Shown piece after piece: positions 52,503 to 62,527 of a stretch of DNA of 64,000 nt (positions are counted from its first letter, which is position 1; each line of letters starts with the position of its first letter). The stretch covers positions 68,197,088 to 68,261,087 of the forward strand of contig OY282610.1 in the NCBI GenBank assembly GCA_958298945.1, written 5' to 3'. The notes beneath the pieces are model-generated. The model was not told where the DNA came from, searched no databases, and saw only the letters and a program-made list of their open reading frames with translations. The translations under genes and the position numbers were made by a program. The stretch is from Atherix ibis (lineage: Eukaryota > Arthropoda > Insecta > Diptera > Athericidae).

Positions 52503-53162
52503 ATAAATTGCATCACAAGAGGTATCATACGTTATTTTACGAACTGTTGACACTCCCAGTTTGTACGCAAGCTTTTTTTGCTCACTTAATTTAACAGCAA
52601 ATCAAATTTACTGATGTCAACAAAAAAATATTCACATCGTTGTCCCTTAAATCGCTGCAAAACACTTTAAAAAAATCCACACCCTCTCTTCCGATCAATA
52701 GTTTTTGTGTAAAGCAAAACTGTCAATTTTGGTAACTGCAACTACAGACGTTAGACCATGTGCAAATTCCACACACATCGCTAGACGGTATGTCTATAAG
52801 TTAAACAAACAAACCCGCCTCTGTATCATTCTTTACTAACAGTACTTACTGGCCTATGAAGCCATAATGTCGGCGTTTGCACGTGCAAAAATAATTCACC
52901 TCAAAAGAAATTGACTTTCTTTTTAAAATTATCTTCATTTTTCGTTGTTATTTTCTATACAATTAATCAAAAACGATTGGGAGAATAAAAATTTATTCGA
53001 TTTAATTGTTTGAATAAAGCGATTCTGTGGTCAGTTGGAAGAGAAAACAAATTTTCCAATTTGAGTTGTAACCAAAACGCACGCTAAAAAATTTCCCTTC
53101 ATATGATTCGCACCTAAACAATGATTAAGACGGTGTATAGGTTATTGATTGGGGTTTGGTAG

Positions 53163-53354
53163 TTACCGCTTCTCGGCCTTTATGGCTAAAATCAAAGTGT
53201 AATATCTGTTCTTATCAGCTTAACATCTGATAGATCCTCCATTGGGGGACAACAAATGTTAAACTAATTTTTGTATAAAGACGGAGTGCTAGGGGCTTGC
53301 TCCACCTCTGTCGCGGATTGGCTCGGTATTGCAGTACCGCCTGGACCGGCCCAA
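53163..53354 (+). ncRNA. U2 snRNA-like gene or pseudogene, copy A
   Basis: One hundred and ninety-two bases resembling fly U2 from end to end, from TTACCGCTTCTCGGCC to GGCCC. Recognisable parts are ATCTGTTCTTATCAGC and TTAACATCTGATAG (stem II region), AATTTTTG (Sm-type site), GACGGAGTGCTAGG, GCTTGCTCCACCTCTGTC and a canonical stem-loop IV, CGGTATTGCAGTACCG. U2 supplies branch-point recognition in the spliceosome. Two suspicious changes are GTAATA in place of the invariant branch-site recognition GTAGTA, and GCTAAAATC in place of GCTAAGATC, which would weaken U2/U6 helix I. These and the repeat context favour a pseudogene or a variant U2. Open frames over it are spurious. Confidence 0.85.
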
Positions 53355-53852
53355 ATTAATGGCAAAACACTTGGTAATCGGGTAAATGAACTGGTTATCA
53401 GAATTGAGTGGGGGGATTTTGGTATTGTGACGCATAAGACGATGCTGTCTTGTGTGTGTATGCAATTTGCTCATGGCCTAGACGTCTGGCAAATGGCTGT
53501 GTTGCATCATTGACCGACGGCTTCAAGTAGTTTAGGCAGCGCTGTACTTGAATTTTTTTATATTATGCCATAAATTCAAGCAACCTGCTCCCTTTTTCTA
53601 ATCAAGAAATACACTTGTTGAAAGACGTTAGTTGTCTGAGCAAATCCCTCAATTTCTGCTACTCAAACAGAAATTATAGCAAGACGAGTGGATCAGAAAT
53701 ATAAAAATCGATCGTTATTCTCAATTTTTTGCAGTAGAATGAAATAAAAGCATTATTGTAATAAAGGCGAAAGGAAAGACAAATGACGTCGAATGGGATA
53801 ATTCATTTAAGAGGAAAGGAGACTGCGAAGCCACAGAGAATAATAAACATGC

Positions 53853-54098
53853 TTGCACGTCACACACCTCCGTTTCTCTTCCACACTATCTAGTATTGAA
53901 CATGGGCTTATGAACTTTTTACATTTCGCGAAGGGTTACTCGTTAGAAATTTGGGGTCTAAAATTGTTCTTGCATTATTTTGAAGACAAAAGCAAATATT
54001 TATCTTTGGTGAACTTTGCTAATTCGTTTTCTGTTGTGTTTTCTATTATTTTAAAAATGGAAATAGAACAGGAATTTGGAAAAAAAGAGCTTCATTAA
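53853..54098 (+). pseudogene. frame-disrupted copy of an unrecognised small ORF
   Basis: This segment is almost base-for-base identical to the 105-codon ORF in copy C (62210-62527). Here a 2-base deletion in the ATGCTTGCACG region separates the upstream ATG from the conserved 80-residue frame (containing GYSLEIWGLKLFLHYFEDKS). I do not recognise the protein. It is either a remnant of a gene carried by the repeat or a chance open frame. Confidence 0.35.
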
Positions 54099-54292
54099 AG
54101 TGTTATGCAACTTCGCTTTAATTATAGCATCAAGTTCCTCTCACTAAACATTCCTAGAGCAAATTTTTTGCATTTATAACATTTTAAGTTGCGACAGGTT
54201 TATGAACTTTTAACTTCCTCCTCTGAACTTTCTTAAAATCTGAGTGGAAAACAGAAACTTCCGATGAGCTTGGGTTTCAGCAGATAAAATTT

Positions 54293-55024
54293 GAGTTATC
54301 TATCCTGCGAGCAAGCAATTTTTGTATTTATTTTTTCGAATAATCAATAACATTTTTTAATGGCGTAGATTTAAAAATGATTATCAATGCGGCATTTTTA
54401 TTGAAATTAGTTTTTTTCACTTCTCAGAGTATTGTTATCGTGTTTTTTTTATTTGATTTTTTTTTTAAATTTGACAAAAATCTGTATAGCAAAAGATATT
54501 CTGCAAACTTCCGAAAATGATCTATCACAAAAAATACACCCTTTCGATTTTGAAAAAAATTCTCCAATTTTGACTGATCCATCTCATATGCGATATCCTT
54601 TTTATGTATTGTATTATTCCCTTACTAACGGTTTTTGTCTGTGTTTAACGTGCTTAACTTACCACTGTCGTTAAATATATTTCAAATCTACAATATTAAA
54701 AACTCTGCAAACGGCAATTTAATGATGCAGGAACGTTTACGTCTATTAGAAAGTGGTCTTGATTTAGAATTCAGCTAGCACGATAACTTAAGTATAGCCT
54801 AAGTTGTCGGAGTACTTGAGATTTTATAGTTTAGTGTAACTCTTAGCTTGTCATAACAAATAACAGTCCACCGAATAATAAAAATTTAAAACACAAAATA
54901 TTTCACACTAAATTTCCCATAAATCAGATAATTTTTGTGTGCGCGTCAAAATACGTCAAAAGAATAGGCGAACACAATCAGTGATATCTATCGATTAGAC
55001 TGCACAATTCGATTATTGTCATAA
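54293..55024. other. sequence between the U2 repeat and a mariner relic, nothing recognised
   Basis: AT-rich sequence with one 80-codon open frame (54432-54674) that shows no known domain. No RNA gene or clear repeat terminus was found. It is probably more decayed mobile DNA. Confidence 0.4.
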
Positions 55025-55740
55025 TACGAAGTCTGTTCAAAGAGTATCGCAAATTTTGAATTTCCGCGGGTTACATATGTGTATATTCGATTTTCGATTT
55101 TTTGTGGCGTTATGTTGTTACTCATGTCTCTCACTTATGCCGACAAGTTAGGCCATTTTTTTTAATGTTCGGTTAATTTTTGACAGCTGCTTTGCTTGCA
55201 CGTGTTTTAGCTGGTCTTCGATTTTTGCCCATTCCAAAAAATGAATCAAAGAATCTGTATCAAATTTTGTATGAAAACAAAATTAATTGCGCGGACGCAT
55301 TCCGAATGTTGACTGTGGCATATAGTGAAGCTACCTTGAACCGAAGCAACGTTTATCGGTGGTACAAAATGTTCTCAGAGGGCCGAGAAGATGTGAACGA
55401 CGAAAAGCGTGCCGGACGCCCGAACACGTCAACAACAGACGAAAACATTGATGAAGTGAAGAAAGTAGTATTGGCCAATCGTCGAATCACCGTTAGAGAA
55501 GTTGCTGAGGACTTAAACATATCGATTGGCTCGTGCCATTCGATTTTTACCAATGATTTGGGCGTGAGACGGGTCGCCGCGAAGTCCGTACCAAAATTGC
55601 TCTATTTCGACCAAAAACAGCATCGCATTAACATTGCTAAGAAGCTCTTGCACTCTGTCCTCGACGACCCAAATTTGCTCCAGAGGGTCATAATTAATAT
55701 TCATTTTAACTCACTTATTCCAAGCAAAAATATAATTTAA
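55025..55740 (+). mobile_element. mariner-type transposon relic, 5' half only
   Basis: A mariner-like terminal repeat begins next to a TA dinucleotide at about 55025 (CGAAGTCTGTTCAAAGAGTA). The coding frame 55180-55740 follows, with no ATG. It gives the N-terminal DNA-binding part of a mariner transposase: NCADAFRMLTVAYSEATLNR, SNVYRWYKMFSEGREDVNDE, RAGRPNTSTTDENIDEVKK and ITVREVAEDLNISIGSCHSI. It runs to LDDPNLLQRVI and then turns into unrelated sequence, just where the first catalytic Asp block (normally TGDE.W) should start. The DDD catalytic domain and the right terminal repeat are missing, so the copy is inactive. Confidence 0.85.
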
Positions 55741-56229
55741 ACACAACGACAGGCAATGTTTAATATTTTCCAATTATTATTTATTTCATAAATATCAATT
55801 AAATATGAAGCGCTTTAATTTTGTAGACTTTCGGAGATGCTTGTATACTTTTGTTGTTTTTGAAGTTGTTATTTTGACACTTATTGGAAAGTGCAAGTGA
55901 AAGTATGGTTTTTCATCTTTTTTGAAGTATTCATCTGCGGCAATTATTTATATAGTATAATTGATAAAATTTATTGGCCAATGGGGGATAGAATTAAATA
56001 GATTTTGAAATTTTGTGAAGTTTGTGTGACAAGAAGTTGCGAACGACCCAGATTTACACCGTTAACCGCTCTTACAACAGACAATGTACATTTGATCTGT
56101 GTCCCTGCTAAATATGCTGCTTCCCAATTGATATGGAATAATATGTGAAGTTGGCCGTGATCAACACCGTTTATACGTTTTTGACGGTGCTAATAAAACA
56201 AGAAACGTAATTAGGGGGTAAACGTAAAT
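55741..56229. other. unassigned sequence between mariner relic and next open frame
   Basis: No gene, RNA or clear repeat was recognised. The break from mariner sequence at about 55695 is abrupt, which suggests a deletion or a later insertion. Confidence 0.35.
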
Positions 56230-56640
56230 TTAAAATATTTTTTTATTTAGGAAAATCACGTATACTCGAATTGGTATATTTGTATATGGATAAGAAAGTT
56301 TCGTCTTGAACCTTTTCAATGCTTTTAAGACCCCGTCAATATGCCTCATAGCATCTTCTTTATTTGGAATTGGATAAGTTAAGTTTACCTGTTCTTCATC
56401 GGTTTCGTTTTCGTGTTTGTGACTAGCCACTACATCAACGATATCCATAACTTCAGAAGTTATCACGTTAATTTCGAGGTCCATGTCATTTTGTACAGGT
56501 TCGGTAGAAATTTGTTCCCCGCCATTTGCTGCAGTAAATCCTTCGATATTTAATCGAGCCGCAATGTCACAGGCCCTAATCTCGAATACATGGACTGGTA
56601 ACTGGCATATTGCTGGATGCGAGCTGACAAATCATTCTTT
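56230..56640 (-). other. unrecognised acidic open frame, possibly pogo/Tigger-type transposase C-terminus
   Basis: An 84-residue ATG frame on the - strand (56484 down to 56230) is acidic (TSEVMDIVDVVASHKHENET) and then has PIPNKEDAMRHIDGVLKALK. Reading further upstream in the same orientation continues with AARLNIEGFTAANGG. The pattern of an acidic linker followed by a short helix with alternating Leu is reminiscent of the C-terminal tail of pogo/Tigger (jerky-like) transposases. No catalytic motif is present, so this is a weak suggestion only. Confidence 0.2.
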
Positions 56641-56663
56641 AATGATTTCTTCCATTTCATCGT

Positions 56664-56728
56664 ACAATCTATCCATAAAAGCTAGCATCGGTAGGCATGC
56701 TTGATGCTAGCTTTTATGGGTAGATTGT
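56664..56728. repeat. hairpin, 26-bp arms, one mismatch
   Basis: ACAATCTATCCATAAAAGCT onward (56664-56689) pairs with 56703-56728 (GATGCTAGCTTTTATGGG onward) around a 13-base loop. It sits at the upstream edge of the - strand open frame at 56230-56640, and may be a foldback terminus or a terminator-like structure. Confidence 0.85.
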
Positions 56729-57094
56729 GGAGGGGGTTCGAAATTCACATTCACTCATAAACAGAAAAGATCCTGCCAAAAACATAAAAGAGATGATGGA
56801 GATTCACGAAGATGTTAAGTTTTCCATGGGAGGGGGAAGGGAGAGAAAACAATAATAAAACAGTAAAGGAATTATAGAGGAAAAGAGAATGAGAGGGAAG
56901 GTAAAAAAACTGTGAAAAAAGAAAAAAATGATTTTTTAAGAAAAAAAAGAAGAAAAAAGAAAGAAAACCTAAAAGAAAATAAAAGAAAAAACATAGGTGA
57001 AGGCGACCGACGGCCTGGTCGGGAGAGCCCTTCAGATGCAAATACTCTCCAGGACCTGGCCCAACCACCCTATGGCACCCAGCGGCCAAAATAT

Positions 57095-57740
57095 ATAGGG
57101 TTTTCCAATAAGAGTGATATGATTTCTAAGTGACGTTTCGGCCATTTGTAATATGTCATGATCTGTCTTTTTTTTATTGTATTCAGTAATATTTACAATT
57201 TCATCATGAAAAGATATACGCAAGAACAACATTTACAAATTATTCAATTTTTAACGATTACGATTTTTGAAAACGATAACGATTTTTTTAAGAAAATCAT
57301 CTTCTCCGATGAGGCTCACTTTCATCTGAGTGGTCCGGTAAATAAACAAAACTGTCGATTCTGGTGCGAAGAAAATCCACAAATTATTCATGAACATCCA
57401 TTACATTTACCTAAATTGACAGTTTGGTCTGGTGGAATCATCGGTCCGTACTTCTTTCGAAATGAAGCTGGTAACACCGTTACTGTCAATGGAGAGCGGT
57501 ATAGATCGATTATAACCAATTTTTTATGGCCGAAATTGGAAGAAGTTGATCTTGATAACATCTGGTTCCAACAAGACGGGGCTACGTGCCACACAGCACT
57601 TGCAACAACCGAATTATTGCGAGAAAAGTTTGGAGATTCGATTATTTTTCTTATTAACGGTGATCTCTCTTTAGCCTATTACAGGGCAACCGAGCACCTG
57701 TGGCGCGACGGAAACTTGAATAAAAATATCAATTAGTTTA
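57095..57740 (+). mobile_element. internally deleted Tc1/mariner (IS630 superfamily) transposon relic
   Basis: A candidate left end, AGGGTTTTCCAATAAGAGTG, begins near 57097. The ATG at 57206 opens 176 codons: the first residues MKRYTQEQHLQIIQF are a transposase N-terminus. They run directly into KIIFSDEAHFHLSGPVNKQN, the first catalytic Asp block. Then come LTVWSGGIIGPYFFRNEAGN and DNIWFQQDGATCHTALATTE, the second catalytic Asp. About 100 or more residues of the DNA-binding region are missing, and the frame loses homology after FGDSIIFLINGDLSLAYY, before the third catalytic acid (normally after SCDLTPLDY). Two of three catalytic acids remain, so it is dead. This family differs from the relic at 55 kb. 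Confidence 0.82.
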
Positions 57741-58195
57741 AATTCATTATAAAAATTTATTTTCAATTTTTTTCTCTCGTCTATCCATTTTGATCATCGC
57801 AACGTTTTACCTTCCCTTCCATTCCCTGTTCCTCTTCATCTTTGAGTTTTTTTCTTTTAATTTTTTTTACAATAATTCCTGTTTCCGTTTACTTCTTTTT
57901 CATTTTTTTTTCTAATTTTCTCTCCTATGGAGAACTTAACCGGTTTGGGTGTCTCTATTATTTCCTTTATGTTTTTGGCATGATCTTTATCTGTTTTTGG
58001 TGGGTGTGAGTATGGTTGTCATTGACGATCTGTTAAACTTAACGTTCATAAAAATGCCTATCCAAAAAATTCTTTATTGAAAGAGACTTTCCCATTTATG
58101 AATAATTTATAATTAAAGTCATATTAATTGTTACACCAATTGAATCTTATAATGCTGATGAACAAAATCCTTGTATAAAATTCATCATGTAATCA
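57741..58195. other. pyrimidine-rich spacer, nothing recognised
   Basis: T- and C-rich sequence after the deleted transposase, with no gene or RNA feature that I can support. Confidence 0.4.
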
Positions 58196-58927
58196 TTGTG
58201 GACAGGCCCAATTGTTGAGAACGTCGTAAAACCGATTAGACTGGATCCTTCTTTCACTCACCGGAGTAATATTTGCTGTTGGTGTGTTTTATACCGAACC
58301 AGTGCACTCAAATTTATCCACAAAATTCTTGCTCAGTTAGACGATTATTACGACCAAAAATATCGCGAATTCTACGAAATGCACCTTTCACAGACCGACC
58401 ATTTTAAAAATGGATTTGAATTATTTTAATACAATTTACGAGCAAAATGGAAAACATTATAACAAATGGCAAACCTTTTACTCTGAATATGTCAAAGAAC
58501 TGAATGACAGAACTGTCAACATAGCCAATTTCAACCCTATTGAAAATAAGCCTTCTAATTAGGAGACTCGTTATAAATCACCTCGTTTCCGTGGTCTCCT
58601 ATTCTCTATGGAATCTTTTATAAACGCGTCAACTGTGTTGTTTCAGGCACATAATATTATTAAGCATATTTATTACGGCATTTCAATCAGGACCCTTTAC
58701 GAAATTTCTTTTCTCTTATTCGAAACCGTGATGGTAATATAACTAATCCCGATTTATACAAATTTGGAGAACTTGCGTCAAAAATTGCACCCCTGAAAAT
58801 TACTTTTTCTTCAAACTTATCAAATTGTGAAGATGATAATGACCGGCGGTATTTGGAAGCAACACAATTGCTGGCTCAAATTGGGTCACTCTCCGACAGT
58901 TTGATCGCCGGAATAGTTGTTTTTTAA
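58196..58927 (+). pseudogene. P-element/THAP9-like transposase relic
   Basis: The clearest part is the frame 58664-58927, reading AYLLRHFNQDPLRNFFSLIR then NRDGNITNPDLYKFGELASK and ending with SNLSNCEDD. The NQDPL..FFS.IR..G..N.NP arrangement is a hallmark of the C-terminal region of P-element and THAP9-type transposases. Upstream, in other frames, are MDLNYFNTIYEQNGKHYNKW, TVNIANFNPIENKPSN and RGLLFSMESFINASTVLFQ, compatible with the preceding segment of the same family. Frameshifts and stops separate them. The N-terminal THAP domain and the catalytic core are not recognisable here, so it is a decayed fragment. Confidence 0.6.
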
Positions 58928-59031
58928 ATTTTGCAGTTGTATTCCAAGCGCTGCCATACTTTCATTGTTTTGTTGTGTGGCAGGATTGTTCTTTGACAGT
59001 TGAAATTGAAATAGAAATAAGGTAAGTGAAA

Positions 59032-59093
59032 ATTGAATGAAATATTATCTACAAATAATAAATTGAATGAAATATTATCTACAAATAATAAAT
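59032..59093. repeat. two exact ~31-bp direct repeats
   Basis: AATTGAATGAAATATTATCT plus ACAAATAATA occurs twice in direct succession. It resembles a slippage duplication next to the left edge of repeat copy B. Confidence 0.85.
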
Positions 59094-59502
59094 TTATGTT
59101 GCAGCTGTTCTCAATTGGTTAACTTGGGCTGAATTCGTCACTGTTTGAGTTGGAACTGTGTTACTGCCAATATATTTCAAGAATGCAACGCTTCGAAACT
59201 GTTTCCTCGTAAGAATGCAATCTGCGTGCAGTTTGCAGCTGCCGTCGCAATAATACGGGACTATATAGCGTTGCTGCAACCAAAAAGATCTTTGGACTCA
59301 AATGGTAATTTTGAAGAGCATTTTCTGAAAGCCATCAGTAAATCTGATTTACTTTTTAATTATCCGTTTGCCCCTTAATCACTGGAAAACACTTTGAAAA
59401 ACCCACACCCCCTCTTCCGATCATAGTCTTTATGTAAATCAGAACCGTCACTTTTGGCAACTGCAACTTCTCTACCTGCAGTTTGCAAGTTGCCGTCGCA
59501 AT

Positions 59503-59531
59503 GGATGTATGTGCAATTTGCACATACATCC
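59503..59531. repeat. perfect palindrome at an inversion breakpoint
   Basis: GGATGTATGTGCAA, one T, then TTGCACATACATCC: two exact 14-base arms around one base. It lies between + oriented and - oriented parts of the U2-carrying repeat. A repeated GCAGTTTGCA..TGCCGTCGCAAT motif lies just before it and again at about 59228-59251. Confidence 0.9.
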
Positions 59532-59628
59532 AAGACGGCATCGTCCTATGCGTCACAATACCAAAACCCCCCCACTCAATTTTGATAACCAGTTCATTTA
59601 CCCGATTACCAAGTGTTTTGCCATTAAT

Positions 59629-59820
59629 TTGGGCCGGTCCAGGCGGTACCGCAATACCGAGCCAATCCGCGACAGAGGTGGAGCAAGCCCCTAGCACTCC
59701 GTCTTTATACAAAAATTAGTTTAACATTTGTTGTCCCCCAATGGAGGATCTATCAGATGTTAAGCTGATAAGAACAGATATTACACTTTGATCTTAGCCA
59801 TAAAGGCCGAGAAGCGATAG
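59629..59820 (-). ncRNA. U2 snRNA-like gene or pseudogene, copy B
   Basis: One hundred and ninety-two bases on the - strand, about 98% identical to copy A. It starts CTATCGCTTCTCGGCC and keeps the canonical GCTAAGATC that pairs with U6, unlike copy A. It shares the GTAATA change in the branch-site recognition motif. Stem-loop IV reads CGGTATTGCGGTACCG, with A to G in the loop that normally binds U2B''. Copies A and B thus each keep what the other has lost, a pattern of drifting pseudogenes descended from a variant founder. A functional variant is not excluded. The long - strand open frame through it is spurious. Confidence 0.85.
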
Positions 59821-61629
59821 CTACCAAACCACAATCAATAAGCAATACACCGTGTTAATCATTGTTTCGGTGCGAATCATATGAAGCGAAATTTTTTAGC
59901 GTGCCTTTTGGTTGCAACTGATCACAGAATCTTTTTATTCAAACAATAAAATTGAAGAAATTTTTCTTCTCCCAATCGTTTTTGATTAATTGAATAGAAA
60001 ACTGAACAAAAAACGAAGATAATTTTGAAAAGAAAGTAAATTTCTTTTGCGGTGAATTAGTTTTGCACGTGCAAACGCCGAAATTATGGCTTCATGGGCG
60101 CATCTTCAGTAAGGAAGTAAAAAATAATACAGGGGCGGGTTTGTTTGTTTAAATTATAGGTATCAGGGTACCGCCAATGCGAGAAGCAAAGGGGAAAAAC
60201 TGGGTTCATACATTTTTATACAAAGTTGCTTGATTATGTCAGAGTTGATGTTGAGCGGAGCGCAGAGCGAAGCAGATTCGATGCGAGAAAACAATTTTGA
60301 AAGTTTCATTGTTGAAGTACTATATATTGGCTGGAACCAATTCCCACTGTAATTTAAAACTGACCAGTAAGTTTCGATCAAGTTAACCAAGTTTAAAACT
60401 GCAAAATTATAACCTGTTCCTTTTTCGGCGATATAACAACCGGAGACTTGTGCCGACTGGATAGAGTTTTCAGAAGTATTAATAGATGCAAAAAAATTTC
60501 GTTGCAGCAATTGTTGGACTTAAATCATAATTTGGATCTTGTTTTGTGTAAAAAAAATTAAAAAACGTTCATTCCAAACAATCCTCAATAAAAGTACCAA
60601 CGCTTTTCTTGTATTCGGAAAGTGGGAGAATAAAGCGTACTCATAGTAAAATATATACACAGTCCAGATATCTGGACGTGGAAAGTATTATGGTTGTGTG
60701 GGCGATAAAGAGAGGAGGTGTCATCGGTGCACTTTGCTAAATGACAAATTATTTCTTTTTATTAAATATAAATAAATAATGGTTTATTTAATAAAAATAA
60801 ATAAAATAAAACCGATGGTCCACTAAAAATAAGCAGACGAACTGTCGACATTGGCAGTGGTTGGATGGGCTTTAATTCCCATTACACATTATTCATTGCA
60901 AATCCGTACACATTATTCATTGCAGGAAGCTCCGATTGTTTTGAAATGATTAAACGCTGAATATAGTTTATTTTAGGGAGATAATACATAATTAATTACA
61001 TATCAATACCAAATGAAGCTGAGGATCGGTCGACGACGTATGTCACTCATGTAACATACTTCGCTGATCAATTAGCTTCATTTAGATTGCATCACAAGAA
61101 GTATCATACGTTATTTTACGAACTGTTGACACTCCTAGTTTGTACGCAAGCCTTTTTTGCTCACTTAATTTAACAGCAAATCAAATTTACTGATGTCAAA
61201 AAAAAATATTCACATCGTTGTCCCTTAAATCGCTGCAAAACACTTTGAAAAAACCCACACCCCCTTTTTCGATCAATAGTTTTTATGTAAAGCAAAACCG
61301 TCAATTCTTGCAACTGCAACTACAGACATCAGAAGATAATTTTGAAAAGAGAGTAAATTTCTGTAAACTACAGAAATTTTACTCTCTTTTCAAAATTATC
61401 TTCGTTTTTTGTTCAGTTTTCTATGCAATTAATCAAAAACGATTGAAGAAATAAATAATTTATTCGATTTAATTTTTTGAATAAAGCGTTTCTGTGGACA
61501 GTTGGAAGAGAAAACGAATTTTCCAATTTGAGTTGTAACCAAAACGCACGCTCAAAAATTTCCCTTCATATGATTCGCACCTAAACAATGATTAAGACGG
61601 TATATAGAATATTGATTAGGCTTTAGTTG

Positions 61630-61759
61630 TTACCGCTTCTCGGCCTTTATGGCTAAAATGAAAGTTTTTATCTGTTCTTATCAGATTAACATCTGATAGA
61701 TCCCCCATTGGGGGACAACAAATGTTAAACTAATTTTTGTAAATAGACGGAGTGCTAGG
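61630..61759 (+). pseudogene. U2 snRNA pseudogene, copy C
   Basis: The 5' half of U2 is recognisable (TTACCGCTTCTCGGCC, CTGTTCTTATCAGATTAACA, GGGGGACAACAAATGTTAAA, AATTTTTG). The branch-site recognition region is scrambled (AAAGTTTTTATC), and about 85 bases of the 3' half, including stems III and IV, are deleted after AGTGCTAGG. It cannot produce a working U2. Confidence 0.9.
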
Positions 61760-62209
61760 ATAAATGTAAAAACACTTGGTAACGGGGTAAATGAATTGAT
61801 TGTCAGAAGTGGGGGATTTTGAGTATTGTGACGCATAGGCCATGTGCAAATTGCATACACATAGTGACGCTGCCTTGTGTGTATATGCAATTTGCACATG
61901 GCCTAGACGTCTGGCAAATGGCTATGTTACATTGACCGACGGCTTGAAGTAGTTTAGGCAGCGCAGTGTTTGATTTTTTTTATATTATGCCATAAATTCA
62001 AGCAACCTGCGCCCTTTTTCTAATCAAGAAATACACTTGATGAAAGACGTTAGTTGTCTGAGCAAATCCCTCAATTTCTGCTACTCAAACAGAAATTATA
62101 GCAAGACGAGTGGATCAGAAATATACAAATCGATCGTTATTCTCAATTTTTTGCAGTAACATAGAATGAAATAAAATCATTATTGTAATAGGGGCGAAAG
62201 GAAAGACAA

Positions 62210-62527
62210 ATGACGTCGAATGGGAAATTTCATTTAAGAGGAAAGGAGACTGCGAAGCCACAGAGAATAATAAACATGCGCTTGCACGTCACACACCTCC
62301 GTTTCTCTTCCACACTATCTAGTATTGAACATGGGCTTATGAACTTTTTACATTTCGCGAAGGGTTACTCGTTAGAAATTTGGGGTCTAAAATTGTTCTT
62401 GCATTATTTTGAAGACAAAAGCAAATATTTATCTTTGGTGAACTTTGCTAATTCGTTTTCTGTTGTGTTTTCTATTATTTTAAAAATGGAAATAGAACAG
62501 GAATTTGGAAAAAAGGAGCTTCATTAA
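62210..62527 (+). CDS. hypothetical 105-residue ORF carried by repeat copy C
   Basis: An ATG-initiated frame of 105 codons, beginning MTSNGKFHLRGKETAKPQR and ending MEIEQEFGKKELH. It has no recognised domain, no signal peptide and no clear membrane segment. It lies about 450 bases downstream of the U2 pseudogene in the same orientation. Over its 3' 240 bases it differs from copy A by a single synonymous A/G change, whereas the U2 half of the same repeat has diverged heavily. That could mean selection, recent gene conversion, or simply a patchwork of repeat ages. Treat it as hypothetical. Confidence 0.25.
   Translation: MTSNGKFHLRGKETAKPQRIINMRLHVTHLRFSSTLSSIEHGLMNFLHFAKGYSLEIWGLKLFLHYFEDKSKYLSLVNFANSFSVVFSIILKMEIEQEFGKKELH

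Larger units (their letters stand above)
52079..54292 (+). repeat. U2-carrying repeat, copy A
   Basis: This block is collinear with about 60702-62714 (copy C), and its middle part (52775-53475) matches 59500-60135 in reverse (copy B). In order it holds an AT-rich left segment, the hairpin at 52365, a conserved run CGTTTGCACGTGCAAA, a GATTCGCACCTAAACAATGA segment upstream of U2, the U2-like sequence, and about 900 bases of downstream sequence ending near GAGCTTGGGTTTCAGC. I see no transposase or reverse-transcriptase domain. It may be a non-autonomous mobile element that captured a U2 gene, or a dispersed segmental duplication of a U2 locus. Confidence 0.75.
59375..60135 (-). repeat. U2-carrying repeat, copy B (inverted)
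   Basis: From about 59500 to 60135 the sequence is the reverse complement of copy A 52775-53475, including U2 and its upstream segment (GATTCGCACCGAAACAATGA read on -). The adjoining 59378-59470 segment, however, matches copy A 52655-52745 in the + orientation. The U2-bearing part has therefore been inverted relative to its neighbour. The inversion breakpoint coincides with a perfect palindrome at 59503-59531. Confidence 0.72.

Noticed and set aside
53271..53513. 80-codon + frame and matching - frame at 59356-59712
   Set aside because: They run through the 3' half of U2-like sequences; the shared peptide is explained by the RNA homology.
60163..60510. 115-codon - strand frame between U2 repeats B and C
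   Set aside because: No ATG start in frame at its beginning and no recognised domain; probably chance or a relic too decayed to name.
53163..61759. U2 sequences as ordinary functional snRNA genes
   Set aside because: Shared GUAAUA change, further changes at U6- or U2B''-contact sites, and an 85-base deletion in copy C argue against three normal genes, though expression was not tested.
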